DNA from: Ideonella sp.
GTDB taxonomy: Bacteria > Pseudomonadota > Gammaproteobacteria > Burkholderiales > Burkholderiaceae_C
DNA: 64,000 nt
Assembly (NCBI GenBank): GCA_016721465.1
Contig: JADKIA010000008.1
Coordinates: 124,001-188,000 of the forward strand
Direction of reading: 5' to 3'
The notes under the pieces were generated by a model that saw only the letters and a list, made by a program, of their open reading frames with translations, was not told where the DNA came from and made no database searches. This document shows positions 55,420 through 63,090 of this stretch, piece after piece (positions within the stretch are counted from its first letter, which is position 1; each line of letters begins with the position of its first letter). The position numbers were made by a program, and so were the translations under genes.

Positions 55420-56414
55420 TCACCACAGCCCAGCCTGAACCCAGCACGCGGCGATGATCGATGGCCGGCGTTGAGCGCTCTTGAGCTTGGCGCGCGCGGT
55501 AGCGTTGAGTTCGTCGAGATTGGCAGGGCAGAAGTTGGCCAGCGCATGTCGCTTGAGCCAGGCCCACAGGTATTCGACCGGGTTCAGGTCCGGCGAGTAC
55601 GGTGGCAGGAACGCCATCTGGATGTCGCCGCCCGTGGAGTCCAGGTACTCGCGCACGAGCTTGCTGCGATGGGCCTTCAGGCCGTCCCAGATGACCAGCA
55701 GCGGCTGCTTCAAGTGCGCCCGCAGCGCCTTGAGGAACTCGACGTGCTGCTCCTTCTTGATCGAGCCCTCGTGCAGCCGGAACAAGCAGTTCGTGCGCGA
55801 CAGGCCGGCGATGACCGAGATGTGCGTCCAGTTGAAGTGGAACTGGATGATCGGTGTCTGGCCCTTGGGCGCCCAGGTGCGAATCCGCGTGGGGCGCTCG
55901 CTCAACCCGGACTCGTCGATGAAGACGATCAGCCGTCCCTCGCGCCTGGCTTTTTTTTGAGCGCAGGCCAGGTCTTGCGCTTCCAGGTCTGCACGGCATC
56001 CTCGTCGCGCTCGATCGCGCGACGCTCGGGCTTTTGCACCGAGAACCCAAGGTTGCCCAGGATGCGCCAGACTTGCGTCTGGCTGAACTTGACACCGTAC
56101 AGCTGCTCGATAAGCACGCCCACTCGCTTGAGTGTCCACAACTCAGTGCCGAAGCCATGCTCGGTGGGCTTGTCCAGCAGCGCGCGTCCCAGTGCCTGGA
56201 GTTGCTCGTCATCCAGGCGCGCCGGGCGACCCCGCGTGGGCATGGCCCGAAGCGCGTCGATGCCGCCTTCATCGAGCAACGCCTTCCACGTGTACGCGGT
56301 CTGCCGAGCCACGCCCACCGCGTGCGCGGCCTGCGCCGGCGTCTTGCCCGCAAGCATCATCCGCCCCGCCCGCAAGCGTCTCAATACCGTTTCGTCCAAT
56401 CGCTTCGTGACCAT
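55420..56414 (-). CDS. IS630-family transposase made by -1 frameshift
   Basis: Two overlapping frames make one 331-residue transposase. The first (ATG 56414 to about 55929) has the helix-turn-helix (AGKTPAQAAHAVGVARQTAY) and the linker to TWPALKKK. The second continues from KKARREGRLIVFIDESGL (first Asp) through LLVIWDGLKAHRS (second Asp) to PPYSPDLNPVEYLWAWLK (Glu), the complete IS630 DDE triad, and ends AACWVQAGLW. The switch occurs on an A8G run at 55958-55950. Length after frameshift fits the family, so the element may be active. Confidence 0.85.
55950..55958 (-). promoter_or_regulatory. A AAA AAG programmed -1 frameshift site
   Basis: On the coding strand the zero-frame codons are AAA AAA AAG, giving the slippery heptamer A AAA AAG in register. 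A -1 slip moves translation exactly into the frame that carries the DDE residues. Without the slip the product ends a few codons later (KPGARDG). Confidence 0.8.
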
Positions 56415-56469
56415 GTTCCGTGCCCAATACTTGCCAAGTATCGGTACAACGCATCATGGCTTCAGCGGT

Positions 56470-56493
56470 TGTCATGATTTACGGAAATCTCAA
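56470..56493 (-). repeat. IS630 right terminal inverted repeat
   Basis: Read on the minus strand it begins TTGAGATTTCCGTAAAT and ends GACA, matching the left end except at five positions. Confidence 0.82.
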
Positions 56494-56578
56494 TAGACGG
56501 CGTTGGACGAGTAAGTCGTTTACTGACAATGAGTTATGGCGGACCTTAGGGCTCCTTTGGAACCACTAGGAATCGAAG

Positions 56579-58015
56579 CTACTTCCCAATGCAGAAACGC
56601 CCGAAGATCTCACCGAGAAGATCGTCGCTGGTGAAGGCGCCGGTGATGGTGGCCAGCGCGTCGTGCGCCAGGCGCAGCTCTTCGGCGAAGAGATCGAGCG
56701 CGGTGTCGTCGCGATCGGCGTGCGAATGCGCAGCGGCCAGGTGCTCGCGACAGCGCTGCAGTGCCTGCACGTGGCGTTTGCGGGCGAGGTACACGCCATC
56801 GGGCGAATCGTGCCAGCCGGCGCGCTGCAACAGCGCGTGGCGCAGCGCGTCCAGGCCCTGGCCGGTCTTGGCCGAGATGGCGAGACCCTCGGCCGGTGGT
56901 GGCGTGGCGCCCGCGGCGTCGGCCTTGTTGTGGACATGGATCAGCCGAGTCAGCGACTCGGCGTGCAGACGCTCGGCGATGGCTTGCTCGGCCTGCTCGT
57001 AGGCCAGCTCGCCACGCCGCGTGAGGTCGTGCAGGAACAGGACCGCATCGGCCTGGGCAATGGCGTCCCAGCTGCGGGCGATGCCGATGCGCTCGACCGT
57101 GTCCGCCGCGTCGTCGCCAGCGACGCCGATGTCGCGCAAGCCCGCGGTGTCGATCACGTGCAAGGGCACACCCTCGATCTGGATGGTCTCGCTGACCTTG
57201 TCGCGCGTGGTGCCGGGAATGGGCGTGACGATGGCCAGCTCGGCCCCGGCCAGCGCATTCAGCAACGAGCTCTTGCCCACGTTGGGTTGGCCGGCCAGCA
57301 CCACCTGAAGACCCTCGCGCAGCAAGGCGCCTTGCCTGGCACGATCGAGCACGTCGCTCAATGATTGCGTTATCTTGGCCAGCTGGCCGCGGGCGTCGGC
57401 CTGCTGCAGGAAGTCGATCTCCTCTTCCGGAAAGTCCAGCGTGGCCTCCACCAGCAGGCGCAGGTTGACCACGCGCTGGCGCAGCAGGTCGATCTCGGTG
57501 GAGAAGGCACCGGCCAACGAGCGGCTGGCCGAACGCGCGGCGGCTTCGGTGCTGGCCTCGATCAGGTCGGCCACGGCCTCGGCCTGGGCCAGGTCGATCT
57601 TGTCGTTGAGGAAAGCGCGCTCGGTGAACTCGCCAGGCTCGGCCAGGCGCAGGCGCGGCAGCCGCGCCATGCCGGTTGCGGCATCGACTTCGGCGGCGGC
57701 TTCGAGACAGCGTGCCAGCAGCAGTTGCAGCACCACCGGTCCGCCATGGGCTTGCAGCTCCAGCACGTCCTCGCCGGTGTAGGACTGCGGCGCGGGAAAG
57801 TGGATCGCCAGGCCCTGGTCGATGGCCTGCCCGTCGGCGGCCAGGAAGGGCGTGTACGTGGCGCGGCGCGGCGCCACCGCGCGGCCGCACAAGGCCAGGA
57901 TCAAGGCGTCGAGACGGGCACCGGACACCCGCACGATGCCCACGGCCCCACGGCCGGGCGCGGTGGCCACAGCCACGATGGGCTCGTGATGGCGGGGAAG
58001 TGGAGTCCGGGACAA
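56579..58015 (-). CDS. mnmE: tRNA modification GTPase MnmE
   Basis: MnmE works with MnmG to add the aminomethyl-type group at U34 of certain tRNAs. The 478-residue protein is complete: N-terminal tetrahydrofolate-binding domain (PIVAVATAPGRGAVGIVRVS, YTGEDVLELQAHGG, EPGEFTERAFLNDKIDLAQA), then the G domain with P-loop GQPNVGKSSLLNAL, TPIPGTTRDKV, DTAG and the specificity motif NKAD, and the invariant C-terminal FCIGK carrying the catalytic Cys. Usual place in the origin region of Proteobacteria, downstream of yidC; here the IS630 element ends 86 bases past its 3' end. Confidence 0.97.
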   Translation of the reverse strand: MSRTPLPRHHEPIVAVATAPGRGAVGIVRVSGARLDALILALCGRAVAPRRATYTPFLAADGQAIDQGLAIHFPAPQSYTGEDVLELQAHGGPVVLQLLLARCLEAAAEVDAATGMARLPRLRLAEPGEFTERAFLNDKIDLAQAEAVADLIEASTEAAARSASRSLAGAFSTEIDLLRQRVVNLRLLVEATLDFPEEEIDFLQQADARGQLAKITQSLSDVLDRARQGALLREGLQVVLAGQPNVGKSSLLNALAGAELAIVTPIPGTTRDKVSETIQIEGVPLHVIDTAGLRDIGVAGDDAADTVERIGIARSWDAIAQADAVLFLHDLTRRGELAYEQAEQAIAERLHAESLTRLIHVHNKADAAGATPPPAEGLAISAKTGQGLDALRHALLQRAGWHDSPDGVYLARKRHVQALQRCREHLAAAHSHADRDDTALDLFAEELRLAHDALATITGAFTSDDLLGEIFGRFCIGK

Positions 58016-58060
58016 GGCCCGCCGATTGTCGCCGGGGCGCGCGCGGTGCCGTCAGCCCGT

Positions 58061-58090
58061 CGCCGGCAACCCGCGATCGGGTTGCCGGCG
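58061..58090. terminator. 12-bp perfect hairpin upstream of mnmE
   Basis: CGCCGGCAACCC and its exact complement enclose a six-base loop. No T-run follows in either direction. It lies 45 bases upstream of the mnmE start codon, so it could be a leader structure of mnmE or the end of the yidC transcript. Confidence 0.45.
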
Positions 58091-58270
58091 AATGGCGCGG
58101 GGTGGGGCGCTGCAGTCCTTTCGCGAGAGCAGACTGCTTTCTAGACGCCCCAGGGCCGACGCGGCTTGCGTACAGCGTTGCCCCGCATGACCGGGGGTGT
58201 GGCGGGCGCAAGCCCCTGCGCTTCAGCCGACACCGACCTCGGATGATCGGCACGGCCGCCCGCACGCAAT

Positions 58271-58288
58271 ACCCCGTTTTCACGGGGT
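58271..58288 (-). terminator. Hairpin with GAAA loop 68 bases after yidC
   Basis: ACCCCGT and ACGGGGT pair perfectly; on the transcript of the yidC strand the loop is GAAA, a stable tetraloop. No clear U-run follows, so termination here would be weak or factor-assisted. Confidence 0.45.
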
Positions 58289-58356
58289 TGCAGTGCAGCA
58301 ATGTGCAAAAAGTCGCGCGCAGCGGCGCTCGGCAGGCGCCGGGCCGATCGCGCGCG

Positions 58357-60054
58357 CTACTTGTTGACGCCCAGGCGCCGGTTGATGAACCACTGCTGGG
58401 CAATGCCCAGGATGTTGTTCGTCAGCCAATACAGCACCAGGCCGGCCGGGAAGTAGAAGAACATCACGCTGAAAGCCAGCGGCATGATCCACATCATCTT
58501 GGCCTGCACGGGATCGGGCGGCGTGGGGTTGAGCCAGGTCTGGAACATCGTGCTGGCGGTCATCAGCAGCGGCAGGATGTAGTAGGGGTCCTTCGTGGCC
58601 AGGTCGGTGATCCAGCCCACCCATGGCGCGTTGCGCATCTCCACCGACGACAGCAGCACCGAGTACAGCGCAATGAAGAACGGCATCTGCACGAATATGG
58701 GCAGGCAGCCGCCGAGCGGATTGACCTTCTCCTCGCGGTAGATGCGCATCATCTCCTGCTGCATCTGCTGCGGCTTGTCCTTGTAGCGCTCGCGCAGCTC
58801 CATCACCTTGGGGTTGATGGCCTTCATCTTGGCCATCGACTTGTAGGCGCTGGCGTTGAGCCAGTAGAAGGCGATCTTCAGCAGCACCACCAGGGCCACG
58901 ATGGCCCAGCCCCAGTTCTGCAGCAGCGAGTGCAGCTGATCCAGCAGCCAGAACAGCGGCTTGGCCAGCATGCGCAGCCAGCCGTAGTCCTTCACCAGCT
59001 CCAGGCCGGGGGCCAGGGTCTCGAGCTGCTTCTCGGCCTGCGGGCCGGCGTAGAGCACGGCCTCGTGGCGGGTGGTGGCGCCGGCGGCCACCTCGCCCAA
59101 CCCGAAGACCATGGCCACGCGGTAAAGCGGCTGGCCGAAGGTGCTGGCATTGCCCTCGATGCGGTCGAACTTGAAATCGCGCTTGGCCTGGGCATTGACC
59201 AGCCAGGCCGAGGTGAAGTAATGCTGGATCATCGCCACCCAGCCGTTGTCGGCGGCCTTCTCGTACTCGGCCTTGGCCTTGTCCAGGTCGGTGAACTCCA
59301 CCTTCTGGAACTTGCCGGCCTCCGAATACATGGCCGGTCCGGTGTAGCTGGTGGGGCCCATGAAGACGCTGGTGTTGCCGTCGACCTTGCCATCGCGGGC
59401 CAGCTGCAGGTAGAGCTGCGGCGTCACCGGCGCCGGGCCGGCGTTGCGCAACTCGTGGCGCACGGCCACGCTGTAGTCGCCGCGGCGGAAGGTGTAGGTC
59501 TTGGTCAGGCTCAGGCCGGTCTCATTGATGGCCTCGAACACCACGCTCAATTCCTTGGCGCCGTCCTTCAGCGCTCGCTCGCCCGGCTGCAACTGCATGA
59601 CCGTCAGGTGGTTGGGCAGGGTGACGCCGGGTTGCTGGGTGACCAGGCCGGTCTGGGCCAGATAGACCCGCTGCGCGCTCTGGTCGAACAACACCAGCGG
59701 CTTGGTCGGATCGCTGACGTCGGCATTCTTGGTGAGTTCCAGCCGCACCAGGCTGCCGCCGGTGCTGTCCAGCGTGGCCTTGAGCACGTCGGTGCTGATC
59801 ACCACCTTCTCGCTGGGGGCGAGCACCGCGCTGGCCGCCGTGGCGGGTGCCACCACGGCAGCTCCGGGTGTGGCCACCGCATTGGGCACGCCGCCCGCCA
59901 CGGCCGGCGACGGAGCAGACCCGGCAGCCACCGGCCGAGGCACCGCCGGGCTGAACAAGGAAGGGTGTCCGTTGTGCTTTTGCCAGGCATCCCACAGCAG
60001 GAACAGGGAGACGGAGAACACCACCCACAGGATGGTGCGACGCATGTCATTCAT
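58357..60054 (-). CDS. yidC: Membrane protein insertase YidC
   Basis: YidC inserts and folds inner-membrane proteins, alone or with SecYEG. The 565-residue protein starts at ATG 60054, where the N-terminal TM (MNDMRRTILWVVFSVSLFLL) begins; a longer frame upstream belongs to yidD. A large periplasmic beta domain (about residues 60-340; YTFRRGDYSVAVRHELRNAG) precedes the conserved five-TM core (YGWLRMLAKPLFWLLDQLHS, NPLGGCLPIFVQMPFFIALY, PAGLVLYWLTNNILGIAQQW). The start overlaps the yidD stop by four bases. Standard origin-region gene order. Confidence 0.97.
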   Translation of the reverse strand: MNDMRRTILWVVFSVSLFLLWDAWQKHNGHPSLFSPAVPRPVAAGSAPSPAVAGGVPNAVATPGAAVVAPATAASAVLAPSEKVVISTDVLKATLDSTGGSLVRLELTKNADVSDPTKPLVLFDQSAQRVYLAQTGLVTQQPGVTLPNHLTVMQLQPGERALKDGAKELSVVFEAINETGLSLTKTYTFRRGDYSVAVRHELRNAGPAPVTPQLYLQLARDGKVDGNTSVFMGPTSYTGPAMYSEAGKFQKVEFTDLDKAKAEYEKAADNGWVAMIQHYFTSAWLVNAQAKRDFKFDRIEGNASTFGQPLYRVAMVFGLGEVAAGATTRHEAVLYAGPQAEKQLETLAPGLELVKDYGWLRMLAKPLFWLLDQLHSLLQNWGWAIVALVVLLKIAFYWLNASAYKSMAKMKAINPKVMELRERYKDKPQQMQQEMMRIYREEKVNPLGGCLPIFVQMPFFIALYSVLLSSVEMRNAPWVGWITDLATKDPYYILPLLMTASTMFQTWLNPTPPDPVQAKMMWIMPLAFSVMFFYFPAGLVLYWLTNNILGIAQQWFINRRLGVNK

Positions 60055-60332
60055 GGGCGGGTCTTCGAAATCAAACGGGTGAAGAAGGCGGGTGCCTCGG
60101 TGGGCACCGGATCGCAGCCACCCGCACACCAGGGGTGACAGCGCAGCAGGCGATGAACCGTGAGGTAGCTGCCGGCGGCGGCGCCATGGCGCTCGAGCGC
60201 CTGCAGCGAATAGGCCGAGCAGGTGGGCTCGAAGCGGCAGGCGTTGCCCAGCCAAGGCTTGAGAAAGAAACGATAGGCCCGCACCAGCAGCATCAACGCG
60301 CGCGCGGGCAAGGCGATCATGAAGTCGATCAT
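60051..60332 (-). CDS. yidD: Membrane protein insertion efficiency factor YidD
   Basis: A 93-residue protein with the family's hallmark segment RFEPTCSAYSLQALERHG and RLLRCHPWCAGGCDPVP. The start ATG 60332 directly precedes the amphipathic helix ALPARALMLLVRAYRFFLKP; upstream codons of the open frame overlap rnpA. It lies between rnpA and yidC, with four-base overlap to yidC, as in most Proteobacteria. Believed to assist YidC-dependent insertion. Confidence 0.95.
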   Translation of the reverse strand: MIDFMIALPARALMLLVRAYRFFLKPWLGNACRFEPTCSAYSLQALERHGAAAGSYLTVHRLLRCHPWCAGGCDPVPTEAPAFFTRLISKTRP

Positions 60333-60345
60333 GGCGCGGCGCGGC

Positions 60346-60870
60346 TCATGCCGGTGTGGCGGGCGTCGCCGGAGCGGCAGACTCGGCGCGACTGCGCCGC
60401 CGCGGCTCGCCCGAGCCCGCCGTGCGCGGCGACGCGGCACGCGACAGCAGCAAGGCGATCTCCTCGCGCGCCGCCTGCCGCAGCGGCCCGGAGGCCGGGC
60501 TGGGAAACTGCTTGGGGTCGAACACCGACTTCAGGCGCAGCACCCAAAGCCCCTGAGGCAGTTGCGCTGCCGCCGTCTGCATGACCTCGCGCATCTGGCG
60601 CTTGATCAGGTTGCGTGTGACCGAACGGCGCGCATGGCGCTTGGGCACCACGGTGCCCAACCACCATCCGCCAGGCAAGTCATCCACAGCCGGTGGGCAA
60701 CTTGGTGCACTGTCTGTGGATAACTCTGTACAACTGGGCTTGGAGCCGCCCCGCGCAGGCGCAGCAGGGCCGGCCGCCACATGGTGGGCAGCGAAGTGGG
60801 TGCTGCGGGAACGCGGCGCTTGAGCCAGCGCGCGCTCAAAGTCGGCCGTACGCAGGATGCGCCCGACCAC
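60346..60870 (-). CDS. rnpA: Ribonuclease P protein component, with lineage-type insert
   Basis: RnpA helps the RNase P RNA cleave tRNA 5' leaders. The start is a GTG at 60870 (VGRILRTADFERALAQ). The RNR motif RRSVTRNLIKRQMREVM is clear. At 174 residues it is longer than most RnpA proteins: an insert after THFAAHHVAAG (about residues 32-65) contains GGSKPSCTELSTDSAPSCPP, and the C terminus carries an Arg/Ala/Pro-rich tail. The insert's DNA contains DnaA-box-like sequences. It is 13 bases from yidD and 36 from rpmH. Confidence 0.93.
   Translation of the reverse strand: MVGRILRTADFERALAQAPRSRSTHFAAHHVAAGPAAPARGGSKPSCTELSTDSAPSCPPAVDDLPGGWWLGTVVPKRHARRSVTRNLIKRQMREVMQTAAAQLPQGLWVLRLKSVFDPKQFPSPASGPLRQAAREEIALLLSRAASPRTAGSGEPRRRSRAESAAPATPATPA
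60715..60723 (-). other. DnaA box inside rnpA
   Basis: TGTGGATAA is a perfect DnaA box (TTATCCACA on the minus strand). A near-match TCATCCACA on the plus strand is at 60680-60688, facing it at a distance of 26 bases. Confidence 0.6.
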
Positions 60871-60906
60871 GGTGTGACTGCCAGTGCCTTGGACAGGCTC
60901 GGCCGA

Positions 60907-61044
60907 TCAGACCTGCGACAGACGCTTGCGGCCCTTGGCGCGGCGAGCGGCGATGACGGCACGGCCGCCACGCGTCTTCATGCGCACGAGGAAGCCGTGC
61001 GTGCGGGCGCGGCGAACTTTGGAAGGCTGATAGGTGCGCTTCAT
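60907..61044 (-). CDS. rpmH: 50S ribosomal protein L34
   Basis: A 45-residue basic protein beginning MKRTYQPSKVRRARTHGFLV and ending RAKGRKRLSQV, the standard L34 sequence, part of the large ribosomal subunit near the exit tunnel. It heads the rpmH-rnpA-yidD-yidC unit and is divergent from dnaA across the origin spacer, as in most Proteobacteria. Confidence 0.97.
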   Translation of the reverse strand: MKRTYQPSKVRRARTHGFLVRMKTRGGRAVIAARRAKGRKRLSQV

Positions 61045-61426
61045 TTCAAGATCCTTCGAGGGGAGTGGGCCCCTTGGGTTGGCCCTGGTTTACCTGTCGA
61101 CTGCTCGCCTTGCGGTCATGGACTGCGCGGCGATGAAAGTCTTCTTCGGGCGCAGCGGCTGCCAAGTCGAGTTGCCCCATGAAGAACCAGGGCTCAAGAA
61201 CTCGGCGCACTGCGGCCCCAGGCGATGCCGTTCAGATGGTGTGACGATCTGGCTGGCGTTGGGGAAACCCATGATTAGAGCAAAAAGAGCCTTATCGGTC
61301 AAACACTTGCACCACAGCATGCGGGTTGGCAGGGGGATTGACCCGGCGCATCAAACTGTGGATAACCCGCTTTCCGAGCCCATCCTGGCCCTACAATCCC
61401 GCCGCTCTCAGAACAACTTGTCCACA
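61045..61426. other. Probable origin / dnaA control region between rpmH and dnaA
   Basis: This 382-base gene-free spacer is relatively A+T rich for the window around 61270-61320. It has a perfect DnaA box at 61357-61365 (TGTGGATAA) and a one-mismatch box TTGTCCACA at 61418-61426 directly before the dnaA start, which suggests autoregulation. It must hold both divergent promoters. Further boxes lie in rnpA and after dnaA, so the exact origin could be on either side of dnaA. Confidence 0.7.
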
Positions 61427-62860
61427 ATGAGCCCAGACCTCTGGCTTCGAGGGTGCGAGCAGTTGGCCCTCGAATTGCCCGAACAGCAATTCAACACCTG
61501 GATCCGTCCGTTGCCGCCGGCCGAAGTGACCGATGCAGGCGACGCCGTGGTCGTGTCGGTGCGCGTGCCGAACCGCTTCAAGCTGGACTGGATCCGCTCG
61601 CAATACGCCACCCGCATCGAGGGCCTGCTGACCGAACTGGCCGGCAAGGCCGCGCGCCTCGAACTGACCCTGGCGCCGCGCGAGGCCTTGCCGACCCGGG
61701 CGCCACTGGCGGCCAACCAACCCGTGCGCGCGGCCGCCCTGCTGAACGGCAACGCGCTGGCGCCATCGACCAGTGTGCGCCCGACCTCACCGCCGGGCCC
61801 AGGCAACGGGCCGGCGCCGTTTCAGCCGCCATCGGCCAGCAGCCACAAGCTGAACACCGCGCTCACCTTCGACACCCTGGTGGCCGGTCGGGCCAACCAG
61901 ATGGCCCGCACCGCAGCGCTGCATGTGGCCGGTGCGCCAGGCGTCATGTACAACCCCTTGTTCATCTACGGTGGTGTGGGCCTGGGCAAGACGCACCTGA
62001 TCCATGCCGTGGGCAATGCGCTGCTGAAAGACCGGCCCGACGCGCGTGTGCTGTACCTGCACGCCGAGCAGTTCATCAGCGACGTGGTGAAGAACTACCA
62101 ACGCAAGACTTTCGATGAACTCAAGGCCAAGTACCACTCGCTCGACCTGCTGCTGATCGACGACGTGCAGTTCTTCGCCGGCAAGGACCGCACCCAGGAG
62201 GAGTTCTTCAACGCCTTCGAGGCGCTTCTGGCCAAGCGCGCCCACATCATCATGACCAGCGACACCTACCCCAAGGGCCTGGTGGACATCGATGCGCGCC
62301 TGACCAGCCGCTTCGAGGCGGGCCTGACGGTGGCCATCGAACCGCCCGAGCTGGAAATGCGCGTGGCCATCCTGATCCGCAAGGCCCTGGCCGAAGGTGC
62401 CGAGATGCCCGAGGACGTGGCCTTCTTCGTGGCCAAGAACGTGCGTGCCAACGTGCGCGAGCTCGAAGGGGCGTTGCGCAAGGTGCTGGCCTACAGCCGC
62501 TTCTCGCACAAGGACATCAACATCGGCCTGGCACGCGAGGCGCTGAAGGATCTGCTCTCGATCCAGAACCGGCAGGTGGGCGTGGAGAACATCCAGAAGA
62601 CCGTGGCCGACTTCTACAAGATCAAGGTGGCCGACATGTACAGCAAGAAGCGCCCGGCCTCGATCGCCAAGCCGCGCCAGATTGCCATGTACCTGGCCAA
62701 GGAAATGACGCAGAAGAGCTTGCCCGAGATTGGCGAACTCTTCGGCGGCCGCGACCACACCACCGTGCTGCACGCCGTGCGCAAGATCGGTGGCGATCGC
62801 ACCAAGGACACCGAACTCAACCAGCAGTTGCACGTGCTCGAACAGACGCTCAAGGGGTGA
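61427..62860 (+). CDS. dnaA: Chromosomal replication initiator DnaA
   Basis: DnaA binds DnaA boxes and opens the origin. Start ATG 61427 gives the typical N terminus (MSPDLWLRGCEQLALELPEQ, domain I) and 477 residues; the open frame upstream runs through the spacer. Domain II is a Pro/Ala-rich linker. Domain III has TFDTLVAGRANQMA, Walker A GGVGLGKTHL, Walker B LLLIDDVQFFAGKDRTQEEF and sensor region ITSRFEAGL-like TSRFEAGLTVAI. Domain IV ends in the DNA-binding helix-turn-helix SLPEIGELFGGRDHTTVLHA. A DnaA-box-like sequence abuts the start codon. Confidence 0.97.
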   Translation: MSPDLWLRGCEQLALELPEQQFNTWIRPLPPAEVTDAGDAVVVSVRVPNRFKLDWIRSQYATRIEGLLTELAGKAARLELTLAPREALPTRAPLAANQPVRAAALLNGNALAPSTSVRPTSPPGPGNGPAPFQPPSASSHKLNTALTFDTLVAGRANQMARTAALHVAGAPGVMYNPLFIYGGVGLGKTHLIHAVGNALLKDRPDARVLYLHAEQFISDVVKNYQRKTFDELKAKYHSLDLLLIDDVQFFAGKDRTQEEFFNAFEALLAKRAHIIMTSDTYPKGLVDIDARLTSRFEAGLTVAIEPPELEMRVAILIRKALAEGAEMPEDVAFFVAKNVRANVRELEGALRKVLAYSRFSHKDINIGLAREALKDLLSIQNRQVGVENIQKTVADFYKIKVADMYSKKRPASIAKPRQIAMYLAKEMTQKSLPEIGELFGGRDHTTVLHAVRKIGGDRTKDTELNQQLHVLEQTLKG

Positions 62861-63090
62861 AGCGGATCGACCCTGTCAAGGCACAACGCTGTGGACAAGT
62901 CTTGAGCAAGTACCCCGCAGTCCACAGGCCAGAGCGCCATGCCGAAGTTGTTGTCGGCAATCCGCCTGGCTCAAGGCCAGCTGCCCACAGGGTTCATGCC
63001 GTGCTAAGCCCTTGAAAATACAAGCGAAAATAGCCTTCTCCACAGCCGAACCGGCCCCCTACTAGAACCACTAAGTTCAAAGAGGAAGAC
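62861..63090. other. dnaA-dnaN spacer with DnaA-box-like sites
   Basis: A 230-base spacer with TGTGGACAA at 62890-62898 (one mismatch to the box), further partial boxes containing TCCACAG near 62920 and 63043, and an A-rich stretch TTGAAAATACAAGCGAAAATA near 63012 that could be an unwinding element. GAGGAAG just before 63091 is the dnaN ribosome site. It is an alternative or additional origin candidate. Confidence 0.55.

Larger units (their letters stand above)
55396..56493 (-). mobile_element. Apparently intact IS630-family insertion sequence
   Basis: The element is 1098 bases, flanked by TA on both sides (55394-55395 and 56494-56495), the IS630 target duplication. Its ends are 24-base imperfect inverted repeats matching at 19 of 24 positions. 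It holds one transposase read through a -1 frameshift. The DDE residues are intact. It lies between the IS3 remnant and mnmE. Confidence 0.88.
58016..58356. other. mnmE-yidC spacer with two perfect hairpins
   Basis: No gene in these 341 bases. Two perfect stems are present, described separately. The mnmE promoter should lie here, but no convincing -35/-10 pair was read. Confidence 0.5.

Noticed and set aside
58061..58090. Hairpin considered as a classical rho-independent terminator
   Set aside because: The stem is perfect but there is no T-run on either strand, so it is listed only with low confidence.
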